A stretch of DNA of 64,000 nt. Origin: Levilinea sp. (GTDB taxonomy: Bacteria; Chloroflexota; Anaerolineae; Anaerolineales; Anaerolineaceae). Shown here piece by piece: positions 1 to 7,589 of this stretch (its first letter is position 1; each line of letters opens with the position of its first letter). The stretch spans positions 62,001 to 126,000 of the forward strand of contig JARKPO010000005.1 in NCBI GenBank assembly GCA_029975215.1, written 5' to 3'. A model generated the notes under the pieces. That model saw only the letters and a list, made by a program, of their open reading frames with translations, was not told where the DNA came from and made no database searches. The translations under genes were made by a program, and so were the position numbers.

Positions 1-218
1 AAAGCATATAAGACAACTTCCCAAGAAGAGAAAATCAACGCGGCAACCAGCGAAGCGGAGAGAAAAGGGTAAAAGTGTTTTCTGCGGTCCACGATGTAAG
101 CAGCCAGGCGCATAATCGTTGCAAATGTGAGCCATAAAAGGAGGATGGCAAATAGAGGTGAAATTTCCCAACCTGATTCGATCAATGGTAGCAGCCAGTA
201 CTGATTAGGGGCAAACAT
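1..218 (-). CDS. Membrane protein, 3' end cut by window edge
   Basis: An open frame of 72 codons starts at an ATG (218) with a strong AGGAGG-type ribosome site a few bases upstream and runs off the left edge. The visible part has two hydrophobic segments (about residues 20-40 and 50-72) joined by a short basic loop (VDRRK), so it is a membrane protein with at least two helices. It lies 22 bases downstream of the small 73-residue gene on the same strand and is probably the last visible gene of the ubiquitin-like operon. I do not recognise the family. It could be a membrane-anchored effector or partner of the system, or an unrelated read-through gene. Confidence 0.6.
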   Translation of the reverse strand, partial: MFAPNQYWLLPLIESGWEISPLFAILLLWLTFATIMRLAAYIVDRRKHFYPFLSASLVAALIFSSWEVVLYA

Positions 219-240
219 ATTTTTCCTCCTGATCGATTGA

Positions 241-462
241 TTAGCGAACCTTCTTCACTTTTACCCGATCGTTCATACCACTCACCTGAAGGTAAAAACT
301 ACCCTGATCTTCGATGATCTGAGCAGCTGGTCGATAGGCATAGTGGTAATGGTATTTGTATTCGGCCTGTTCCCATATTTGCCCAGTGGTGAATTTGAAC
401 ACGCGACCGCCATCGAAACCATGAAACGAACCTTCGAGATTACTATCTACTATGATCCTCAT
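241..462 (-). CDS. Small conserved-looking protein in the ubiquitin-like operon
   Basis: A 73-residue protein. Two adjacent ATGs (465 and 462) follow an AAAGGAG site; the second gives the more normal spacing and is chosen. The sequence has a compact beta-rich look: FDGGRVFKFTTGQIWEQ, then YKYHYHYAYRP, ending with a basic KVKKVR tail. The Tyr/His-alternating stretch in the middle is striking. No membrane segment or catalytic motif is visible. It follows the E1-like gene by 48 bases, so it is likely co-transcribed and may be a substrate, adaptor or immunity-type component of the conjugation system. That role is only inferred from position; I cannot name the family. Confidence 0.7.
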   Translation of the reverse strand: MRIIVDSNLEGSFHGFDGGRVFKFTTGQIWEQAEYKYHYHYAYRPAAQIIEDQGSFYLQVSGMNDRVKVKKVR

Positions 463-510
463 CATTTCTCCTTTGGTTGGACCTGCTTCAGACTAGAAGC
501 TCTCGAGGCC

Positions 511-1893
511 TTATATGTGGATCAGTCCAGGGTTGAACAAATCCAGACAGGATCGATTTGGAACCACGCAGCTCAATATAGAAGAAGAGCGCAAATCACC
601 ATCGATTAGCTCATCGATGCTCTCGCCGATGATGAGGCGGAGGACTTGGGCAATCACGAGCGTCGAAGCGACAGCCCCTACAAAAGAAGCGCCTACGCTG
701 TGACCCGCCAGTTCTATCAAGCCGCAACGATCTGCCCCCTTTTCAAGGAGATCCTGGTAGGCCGGCTGCGTGATGAGGGGGACGGGTGAATAGCTCCCTT
801 CATTTGTGGATTTCCAGCATTGATCAGCCGGTCGGCTTCCAGGAAAGGTATGGATCTTCAACGCCAAGTATTCTTGGGTTCCCTTTCCTAGACCTGCCTC
901 GATGATCCGTTTAAACCCCACTTTATCCAGCACCCGGCGTGCCTCAATATTGTCGACGCCGCACAGGACTAAAGCCGGCTCACTGTCACTGATGTTGAAA
1001 TCTCCAGCAAATATACGTTCGATGAGCGACGTCTGGAAGCCGCGTTCTTCGCACCAGGCTGCCATTGCCCTCGTTTTCTTTACTCCAACGAGCGCTGAGT
1101 TGGTTAAAAGGGAGGTGCTATCATTTGCATCTTCTAGTGAATCAATGTCCTGCAAAACGAGATTTACTTTACTCCCCACTGGATAGGGCAGGAAGCCTAG
1201 CGTCCACAAATACGCCTGCCCAAGATGACCGAGACCGATCAGCCATAATTTGGCGGGTAGATATTCTAATCTTGGGCCTGGCTCTGCGGTTTGCCAGTTG
1301 GCCGTTGCGCTGGGCTGCCATAAAGATAATCCAACTGAGCGATACCCCGCCAATGGGCTGTCGCCGCGGATCCATTGGAAAGCCTCTGAAACTGCCATCG
1401 CGCCGGCCAGAACGCCTGCGGGCGTGAAGGTTTCTTCCATTGAGAAGGAGATTGGATCACAGGCTGGGAGTACGCCGCCATTCCAACCCTGAACTACCGG
1501 CCGGATGGCAAACCCGGTCGAGGTGTTTTTCGGGATGCCATCACCGAAATAGATCCACGGCAAGCCGGCTGGTAGCTCACTGACAATCTGCCCTTGAAGA
1601 TCTTGAGTAGCCTCGGCCAGCGTAGAACAACCCCGCCAGGGAATGGATAATGGAATATCCAGATCCCCAGCAACCTGCACGCCGCCCAGAAAGCAGCGCC
1701 GGCCTGTGTTGACTGCGGTGAGAAGAGCAGCTTGATATGCGGGTGAGGCAGCAGACCCACGGCGCACCTGTATTCCCATCCGGTATTGCGCCAATATTTG
1801 TTGTGCTTCTTCGACCGATTTTGCTTCGCCCGAATCCATCATCAACTTAACCAACCGGTGCAGACGATTGCTTTGAATCATGTTCTCTGCCAT
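511..1893 (-). CDS. E1-like ThiF-family ubiquitin-like protein activating enzyme
   Basis: A 460-residue protein. The N-terminal half (about 1-205) is a family-specific region; the C-terminal half is a ThiF/E1 adenylation domain. It has the Rossmann nucleotide-binding motif GLGHLGQ at 220-226, an acidic DIDSLED at 249-255 that fits the ATP-ribose contact, LVLCGVDN at 308-315, and Cys390 in ADRCG as the best candidate for the thioester cysteine, followed by LAGHSVGASFVG. It should adenylate the C-terminal glycine of the ubiquitin-like protein and pass it to the E2. The frame is open further upstream inside the JAB gene, but the ATG at 1893, with a GGAG site five bases upstream and one base after the JAB stop, is the natural start. 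It would correspond to BilD in Bil-type operons. Confidence 0.88.
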   Translation of the reverse strand: MAENMIQSNRLHRLVKLMMDSGEAKSVEEAQQILAQYRMGIQVRRGSAASPAYQAALLTAVNTGRRCFLGGVQVAGDLDIPLSIPWRGCSTLAEATQDLQGQIVSELPAGLPWIYFGDGIPKNTSTGFAIRPVVQGWNGGVLPACDPISFSMEETFTPAGVLAGAMAVSEAFQWIRGDSPLAGYRSVGLSLWQPSATANWQTAEPGPRLEYLPAKLWLIGLGHLGQAYLWTLGFLPYPVGSKVNLVLQDIDSLEDANDSTSLLTNSALVGVKKTRAMAAWCEERGFQTSLIERIFAGDFNISDSEPALVLCGVDNIEARRVLDKVGFKRIIEAGLGKGTQEYLALKIHTFPGSRPADQCWKSTNEGSYSPVPLITQPAYQDLLEKGADRCGLIELAGHSVGASFVGAVASTLVIAQVLRLIIGESIDELIDGDLRSSSILSCVVPNRSCLDLFNPGLIHI

Positions 1894-1894
1894 G

Positions 1895-2425
1895 CTAACT
1901 CCATCTACCGATATAAAAGAACGTCGCTGCATCTCGACCCAGATGGGATCGCCACTTGTGATTGCCCTGATATTCGTATACGCCCAGCTGGTTTGTCGCG
2001 CTCTCTTGCCTGGCCAAATGTGGAACGATGATGGCAATATGACCCTTTGTTCCCACCATCGGGTTATCCTGATCTGAAGCGCTTTGATAAGGCCGGCCTG
2101 GATGGGTATGCACATCGGCCAGAACATCCAACCCGGTCTCGCGGCAGATCCTCCAAAGATCTCCAAAGTAGGCCCCATTAAAGACGATAATGCCAGAGTC
2201 AAGGCAGTGCGGGTCCAGGTCATCGTAGTAGATTATCTGGGCAATCCTGCGTTTCTCACCCTCGCGCCGGCCGAGCAGGAATGCGCCACTTTCGCGGCAT
2301 TCCATCCCACGCTGTTTCAATTCAGACAATCCTGCTCGCCAAAGTGCAGCGGGGCAGCTGATGTGGTGGTCAGGCGCTACGAGGTCCCGTATAGTCGCTC
2401 GAATTGAGAAGATCATAGATTTCAT
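1895..2425 (-). CDS. JAMM/JAB-family deubiquitinase-like metalloprotease
   Basis: A 176-residue protein with a complete JAMM zinc site: a Glu in ESGAF (about 45-49), then DVHTHPG with the two zinc histidines, then QSASD supplying the Ser and zinc Asp, followed by NPM and GHIAIIVPH. Family members cleave isopeptide bonds or trim the ubiquitin-like precursor. Here the precursor already ends in Gly, so removal from targets is more likely than maturation. The start is uncertain: ATGs at 2425 and 2416 both overlap the end of the E2 gene and neither has a clear ribosome site, suggesting translational coupling. It would correspond to BilC. Confidence 0.88.
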   Translation of the reverse strand: MKSMIFSIRATIRDLVAPDHHISCPAALWRAGLSELKQRGMECRESGAFLLGRREGEKRRIAQIIYYDDLDPHCLDSGIIVFNGAYFGDLWRICRETGLDVLADVHTHPGRPYQSASDQDNPMVGTKGHIAIIVPHLARQESATNQLGVYEYQGNHKWRSHLGRDAATFFYIGRWS

Positions 2426-2843
2426 TGAGGTACAGGGTTATATCGCTGGTCGGTTTCCAGATCAGGTGTGGATGCAGGCGATGCCAGTCAGTATGGCCAT
2501 CGATGGATATCCGGTCGCAGGGCAGGTATAGACACTGCCCTGCTTTCCAATCCGGCCGGAATACTTTTGGAACCCGGTTTTTCCCGCCAGGCCATTTGCC
2601 GGGGTCTAATGGCGCATTGCGTTCCAGATCCCATGGTTGCGCAGTGACGGCGGTATCTGGATAATTGGAGCACTCAAAGCGGAAGCCGTATGCGACCGGC
2701 CATCCCTCACGAACTGCGGCACTGACGCTGATCAGAACATAAGGCCAATCGATTGAGACGAGTTGCCACTTTTTCAGATCGACGCCGCTTTGAAATGGCC
2801 CATCCGCCAAATGCGCGCGGAGGATCTGCTCATCGAGCGGCAT
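2370..2843 (-). CDS. E2-like ubiquitin-conjugating protein
   Basis: A 157-residue protein of the bacterial E2-like type that accompanies tandem Ubl, JAB and E1 genes. Diagnostic features are FRPDW at 95-99, LYLPCDR at 105-111 with Cys109 as the likely catalytic cysteine (Cys104 is the alternative), then GHTDWHRLHPHLIWKP at 116-131, and a C-terminal helix YLNEIYDLL. It should accept the Ubl from the E1 as a thioester and transfer it to a target. No separate E3 is visible. The gene starts two bases after the Ubl stop, so the two are certainly co-translated. It would correspond to BilB. Confidence 0.82.
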   Translation of the reverse strand: MPLDEQILRAHLADGPFQSGVDLKKWQLVSIDWPYVLISVSAAVREGWPVAYGFRFECSNYPDTAVTAQPWDLERNAPLDPGKWPGGKNRVPKVFRPDWKAGQCLYLPCDRISIDGHTDWHRLHPHLIWKPTSDITLYLNEIYDLLNSSDYTGPRSA

Positions 2844-2845
2844 GC

Positions 2846-3352
2846 TTACCCCTCAACCCGCTGTTTAGCAACTAGGTCAAAGCAAACCTGGCATTGGCCA
2901 GGCTGAACCAGTGAGCCTACCTGGATATCGTCAGCAGGTCGATCACTCATGCCGCATACCTGTAGCGCATATTCACTGGCGTCCACCTCGCTCAAGCCAT
3001 ATTTCTTATCCGCCCATTGTTTGATGGTTCGAATGGTCGCCACCGGTGAGAACGGGTGGTCTTCTGAGCGACTTTGAAAATTCACTGTGACATGGATGCG
3101 GGGGCAGGTGTGAACCTGGACACGGCTGCGGGATTGGATGCCAGCTATTTTTAAAGGCTGATCAGGCGTGAGGGGATCATCCTTATCCTCCATCCACACC
3201 TGGGGTGTTTGCCCATCTTCCAGCTTCAATCCCTTTTCTTTGGCAATCTCTATGAGATCCTGCACTTTTCCATCTGCAGGCACTTTAATAAGTGCGAGCC
3301 GGGCCATGCCAGGTCCTTGCAAGAATACTTCCATCTCGTGCTTCTCTTCCAT
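2846..3352 (-). CDS. Tandem (two-domain) ubiquitin-like protein
   Basis: A 168-residue protein containing two successive beta-grasp-like units: residues about 7-82 (ending VQVHT) and about 86-163 (HVTVNFQSRS to QVCFDLV), with a short tail that ends in VEG at the extreme C terminus. The tandem layout recalls ISG15 and BilA. The terminal glycine is exposed in the primary product, so the protein should be ready for E1 activation without proteolytic maturation. The ATG at 3352 is chosen because a GAGGAG site lies about seven bases upstream; the open frame extends ten codons further without a ribosome site. A 157-base gap separates it from the helicase gene and could hold a secondary promoter. Confidence 0.85.
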   Translation of the reverse strand: MEEKHEMEVFLQGPGMARLALIKVPADGKVQDLIEIAKEKGLKLEDGQTPQVWMEDKDDPLTPDQPLKIAGIQSRSRVQVHTCPRIHVTVNFQSRSEDHPFSPVATIRTIKQWADKKYGLSEVDASEYALQVCGMSDRPADDIQVGSLVQPGQCQVCFDLVAKQRVEG

Positions 3353-3509
3353 TGATTTACTCCTCTGCCATATAGGCAACAATAAGATTGGTAGGATCTT
3401 CGGAGCGGCGTTTTGATCTCCTGCGGTCCTACCTACATAATCGGTAGAGGATGGAAAAACCGGAAATGGAAAAGAAAAAGACTAGAAAATTACCCGAAAT
3501 CGAGGGCTG

Positions 3510-6500
3510 TTACTTTGTGGGTATGGCTGGACAGATGAAGTAATTGGGGCAGCGCGGACAATTACGCAAATCCTCTGGCTCGGGTGGAAACTGGTTGGTC
3601 AGAATGTCGTAAATAGCTTGATCATAAGCATCGCGATGGGCTGCAATTTTCTTCTCAGGCAGGTCGATGGACTCAGTCTTTCCATCGGTCAGTGAAAATA
3701 CTTCCACCAGATAAGGTTCGCTTGTCAACTGTTGGGCGGCAGCATGATACAGCCCGTAGACCCGATGATTCGATTCAGTGGAGCTGATCCGCCCGGTTCG
3801 CATCCGGCGAAGAATCGGCTGGCCTCCCTCACTGATCTCAAGGTGATCGGGCGAGAAAAGCACAATCCCATTCTGTAAATGGATTTGAACCGTCTCCCCT
3901 TTGGTAATTCTTCGACCCTTCGAAAACACTTGTAGCGCTCGGGAAATCATCCTCTCGGCGGTTTTGCGGTAAATTGGCTCGAAGGGGTGATCGACCAGAT
4001 CGGTTGTTGACCAGGTACTCTCCAGTTGATGGTAAACGGCTGGAAACTCTACCTCTCCTATTTGACTGTGCTGATCCTGAACCCAATCTAAAAGCTCTCG
4101 AAGATAACTATGGAAGCGTAAAAATGCAGTTTCTTCGCTATGTCGACCAAAGCCAAGAACCATTTCATAGTAGTACCTGCGCGGACAGCGGAGGTAAAGA
4201 TCCAGGGCCTCGACTTCAAATACTTCAGGAGAGCTAATAACCATTATTTCGGCCACGCCTGCCCTCTGGTCAGCAATTTCCACGCGACCTTTTTGCCGCG
4301 GCGCGGCACTGGGTGATTGATGTGGTAGTGCTGATCCAATTAATTCCAGGTAATCCGAAGGGTTGCTGCCCCGGTTGTTGTACCGCCTGGCGCGTGATAA
4401 GCACAATACATCCCTGGCGCGCGAGAGCGCCACAAAGAAAAGGCAAAGCTCCTCTTCGTTATGGGCATCCTTGGGATCCTGCTCCACCATTCCTTGGGGC
4501 GGGAAGCAGGTTTGAGGCTGCATCCGCGATGGGACGATGCCTTTTCCTAACATAGGCAGGTAAACCGCGCGAAACTCTAACCCTTTACTTGCATGAATTG
4601 TCAACATGCGGACGGCATCCATAGCCTGACCGGCATCTGGAATCTGGCGGAGCTGCTTTTCCTCGCCAAAGATTTCGAGACGGCGCACATAATCCAAAAA
4701 CCGCTGCTTTGCATCTTGACTGCCGGCCAGCGTGCGATCCTGTTCATATGCAAAGCGCAGGAACTGGTAAATGGCGATGCGTTGCTGAATCGCGGCCTGG
4801 TTGGTATTGGCGAGGAGGGAGACCAGGTACCCACTGCGGTTAAAGAGGTAATGGGCGAGCAGCGCCCAGTTACCGTGCCCATAAGAAAGACCCTGTAAGT
4901 GCCGGTCGATCTGTTCGAGCGCATTCCGGCCCTGCTCGGAGAGGCTTGGCTCGCCTTTGAATCGAGTAATTGCCTGAGGAAACGGAACGTGCTCCTTTTC
5001 AGGCAGAGCCAGGAGAAGCTGTACATCGTCAGCTGACATATTGTATTCGGGAAAGGTCGCGACCCGGATAAAGCCACGTGCATCGCCGGCCACGAGTTCG
5101 AGGATTGACAGCAGATCGCTGATTTCCGAGCGCTCGAAAAGATCACCGATATAAAGAATAGGGATATCGTGTTGTTCAAGAAGTGCGGCAATCCGCGCCA
5201 GGTTGGTGTGAGAGCGACAGAGAACGGCCTGATCGCGATATGCGATGCCCTGTTTGAAGCGCTGTTGGATTTCTCTGGCAATAATTTCCCCTTCCGCGTC
5301 CAGATCCTCCTCGGTTTGCATGATCACCTCGCCGCCCTCTATTTCCCGGTGGGTCTCCCATTCTTCGAAAGGAATCGTGGTTTGAATTCCCATCTGTGGC
5401 GCAAGGGCGGAGAAGGTCTTAACCAGTGGTGGTTGAGTGCGGTAATTTCTGCGCAACGGAACCGTGCTGGCACCGGGAAAATCGCTTGAGAACCAGGTGA
5501 TATTCTGCGGCGCAGCACCTCGGAACCGGTAGATTGACTGGCGGGCGTCGCCTACCACCCACAAGCCTTCCCCCTCGCCGGCGACCTGTTTTAGCAGGAG
5601 CGCGCAGGCCCGGTTGACATCTTGATATTCATCGACGAGGATGTGCCTGAAGATATTGCGAAGATCCTGGCGAATATCAGGATGCTCGGTGAGCAACTGA
5701 ACCGTTTTTGCGATCAGGTCACCAAAATCGATCAGTTGTTCTTGATCCAGGTGGACCTGATATACCTGGTAAACGCCTGCTACCTCCAATACTTTTTCTG
5801 CTCGCTCGCGTTCCTCATCGTTGGAAGCGGTTTGCACCATCTGCTCGGCCATCTGCTGATATTTGATGGGATCGACCAGTTCATCCTTGGCCCGAGATAT
5901 GGCTTGCAGAAAATCGCGCAGGGGCAGCGTGGGATCATACAAGTTCTGGTAGTGGCTCAATTCCAGTTTTGGCAGCAGTTGCTCCATCAAGAGAAGTGCG
6001 CTCACCGGATCAAGCAGTTTAGGGGATGGGGGAAGCCCAAGCACATACCCATATTTCCGGAGCGTTTCGAGACCAAAAGCATGGAAGGTGCCCATCCAGA
6101 CAGAAGGCGCCTCAACTGGTAATACCTGGGCCAGTCTGGTACGCATCTCCTCAGCTGCTTTATTCGAGAAGGTCAGCACGAGAATCTGGCGCGGATCCAC
6201 TTTTTGCTGAGCGATCAAAAACTGGACTCGTCCAACCAGCGTGCGCGTCTTTCCTGTACCTGGCCCGGCTTCCACCAAGAGGGGACCTTTGGTAACATAA
6301 GCCGCCTTTTCCTGGCTGGGATCAAGTTGGCGGCCGGCCGGCTGAGTATTATCTTCTTTGGAATTTTGTTTTTCTGGAATGGTCGGCAAAAGTAGAACGT
6401 CGGTAAGCTGGTGAAATACCAGACTTTCCGGAACGCCGACGTACTGCGCAATCTTTGATGCTGACCATCGTTCTTGAATAAACCAGTTACGGAGCCGTTC

Positions 6501-6926
6501 TGCCGGTAGAAGGAATTCGCGCGCATAAACGTTCGCTTGCGCTTCGCGGCGCTCCTTAGGGCTGTAACTCTCTACGCGATCAACACCCAATGGCGATTTC
6601 TCTTCAGACAGACGTGCAGCCAGATCTGGGTGGTTGCAGGCAACGATCTGCCCTTCGATCCAATAATGCGCATACTCGTGAATTTTATAAACTATCAACA
6701 GGGGAGGGTCGACTTCCCGGTTATACCAAATACGCTCTGACTCAGGATCCAGAACAGCTTCCGCACCATATAATAGTGGATCGTCTGCGGGAAGTCCCAC
6801 ACAAGGAATATTGGTCACCACTGCTATAGCAGCAAGCAAGTCTTCTGCGTTTTCACCTTTAGCAAGCAGATCGATTTCGGTACGCTTTTTTCGAGCGAGC
6901 TGTCGGATAGATTCCCACAGATTCAT
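3510..6926 (-). CDS. ImmA/IrrE peptidase - UvrD-type helicase - RecB-like nuclease fusion
   Basis: An 1138-residue three-part protein. Residues about 1-185 are an ImmA/IrrE-type zinc peptidase with HEYAH as the HExxH site and ERREAQANVYAREFLLP carrying the third ligand helix. From about 205 to 870 it is a superfamily 1 helicase: EAGPGTGKT (Walker A), ILVDEYQDVNRA (Walker B/motif II), VVGDARQSIYRFRGA (motif III), MLTIHASKGLEF (motif V) and FFVALSRARD (motif VI). The C terminus (about 910-1138) looks like a PD-(D/E)XK nuclease of RecB/Cas4 type with an iron-sulfur cysteine set: LRCPRRYYY early, and CPRCPNYFIC at the very end. It probably combines regulator cleavage with DNA unwinding and degradation. 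It starts 15 bases after the HTH gene, the usual neighbour of ImmA peptidases. Confidence 0.9.
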   Translation of the reverse strand: MNLWESIRQLARKKRTEIDLLAKGENAEDLLAAIAVVTNIPCVGLPADDPLLYGAEAVLDPESERIWYNREVDPPLLIVYKIHEYAHYWIEGQIVACNHPDLAARLSEEKSPLGVDRVESYSPKERREAQANVYAREFLLPAERLRNWFIQERWSASKIAQYVGVPESLVFHQLTDVLLLPTIPEKQNSKEDNTQPAGRQLDPSQEKAAYVTKGPLLVEAGPGTGKTRTLVGRVQFLIAQQKVDPRQILVLTFSNKAAEEMRTRLAQVLPVEAPSVWMGTFHAFGLETLRKYGYVLGLPPSPKLLDPVSALLLMEQLLPKLELSHYQNLYDPTLPLRDFLQAISRAKDELVDPIKYQQMAEQMVQTASNDEERERAEKVLEVAGVYQVYQVHLDQEQLIDFGDLIAKTVQLLTEHPDIRQDLRNIFRHILVDEYQDVNRACALLLKQVAGEGEGLWVVGDARQSIYRFRGAAPQNITWFSSDFPGASTVPLRRNYRTQPPLVKTFSALAPQMGIQTTIPFEEWETHREIEGGEVIMQTEEDLDAEGEIIAREIQQRFKQGIAYRDQAVLCRSHTNLARIAALLEQHDIPILYIGDLFERSEISDLLSILELVAGDARGFIRVATFPEYNMSADDVQLLLALPEKEHVPFPQAITRFKGEPSLSEQGRNALEQIDRHLQGLSYGHGNWALLAHYLFNRSGYLVSLLANTNQAAIQQRIAIYQFLRFAYEQDRTLAGSQDAKQRFLDYVRRLEIFGEEKQLRQIPDAGQAMDAVRMLTIHASKGLEFRAVYLPMLGKGIVPSRMQPQTCFPPQGMVEQDPKDAHNEEELCLFFVALSRARDVLCLSRARRYNNRGSNPSDYLELIGSALPHQSPSAAPRQKGRVEIADQRAGVAEIMVISSPEVFEVEALDLYLRCPRRYYYEMVLGFGRHSEETAFLRFHSYLRELLDWVQDQHSQIGEVEFPAVYHQLESTWSTTDLVDHPFEPIYRKTAERMISRALQVFSKGRRITKGETVQIHLQNGIVLFSPDHLEISEGGQPILRRMRTGRISSTESNHRVYGLYHAAAQQLTSEPYLVEVFSLTDGKTESIDLPEKKIAAHRDAYDQAIYDILTNQFPPEPEDLRNCPRCPNYFICPAIPTK

Positions 6927-6941
6927 CGATATTTAGTTCCC

Positions 6942-7589
6942 TTATTCTTTTTTTGTTTCGAAGGAGAGCCAGTAGGTTCGTTGTTCTTCGCTGATTGTTG
7001 GGTCTGTGCGAATAACATCGAAAAAATTCTGCTGCTGTGCAACTTTGGGCGCTTGGTGTGACTTGAGACGAACGGATTGTGGAATATCTGGTCGACTCTT
7101 CAGGAAATGTGAGATGTCGCCGAATGGACGTTGAAGTGTTGTTGCAAAAGACTCAATCAGCCCGGTCGGAATGGTATCGATTAATACGAGGTGGCTTTCG
7201 ATTCTTCTGATCACAGTCACTGGGATGTTGAGTTGCCTTGCGAGCTCATCCGGAGAATATCCTAGTTGCTTTCCCTCGCGAAAAAAAGATTCGATCGGCG
7301 CTCTACTTTGAGCCTTGGTTCTGTGATTTGCGATCACTGCTTGCTTATACGCTTGCCGTGCGATATTCATTCCAATCTGGAGCCTTGCATTTGGATCCTT
7401 CTGCGGGTTCTTATTTTCCGGAAAATACTCTGTCTGAGACCAAGCGATCGTAAACTCTGTCAATGCTTGCGCATATTGCGGATAGCGCTTAATCCATTCT
7501 TGTAACACTACTCGGCTAGGCGTCGGCGAAGCCGCAATATATGCGTCGAGCACCTCTTCAAGAGTGTATGGCTCGATCGGATTATTCAT
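6942..7589 (-). CDS. Helix-turn-helix protein, candidate ImmA/IrrE target
   Basis: A 215-residue protein. Residues about 110-165 (GYSPDELARQLNIPVTVIRR and following) look like an XRE/lambda-repressor-type helix-turn-helix. The N-terminal part (PYTLEEVLDAYIAASP, then ALTEFTIAW) is helical and resembles small regulatory domains seen beside sigma factors. There is no membrane segment. It overlaps the sigma-factor stop by eight bases and is followed after 15 bases by the ImmA/IrrE-helicase. Repressor plus ImmA-type peptidase pairs are known regulatory units in which the peptidase cleaves the repressor, so this protein is likely a repressor or anti-sigma partner of the operon. That role is inference. 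Confidence 0.72.
   Translation of the reverse strand: MNNPIEPYTLEEVLDAYIAASPTPSRVVLQEWIKRYPQYAQALTEFTIAWSQTEYFPENKNPQKDPNARLQIGMNIARQAYKQAVIANHRTKAQSRAPIESFFREGKQLGYSPDELARQLNIPVTVIRRIESHLVLIDTIPTGLIESFATTLQRPFGDISHFLKSRPDIPQSVRLKSHQAPKVAQQQNFFDVIRTDPTISEEQRTYWLSFETKKE

Noticed and set aside
1894..2223. N-terminal extension of the E1-like frame to 570 residues
   Set aside because: It runs inside the JAMM gene, has no family-like sequence, and a good ribosome site precedes the ATG at 1893.
511..3352. Type II CBASS (Cap2/Cap3-like E1-E2 and JAB) as explanation
   Set aside because: No CD-NTase or effector gene is present and E1 and E2 are separate proteins with a tandem Ubl, which fits Bil/Bub-type systems better.
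4601..5281. 226-codon frame inside the helicase gene
   Set aside because: Out-of-frame shadow on the same strand with no ribosome site and no conserved motif.
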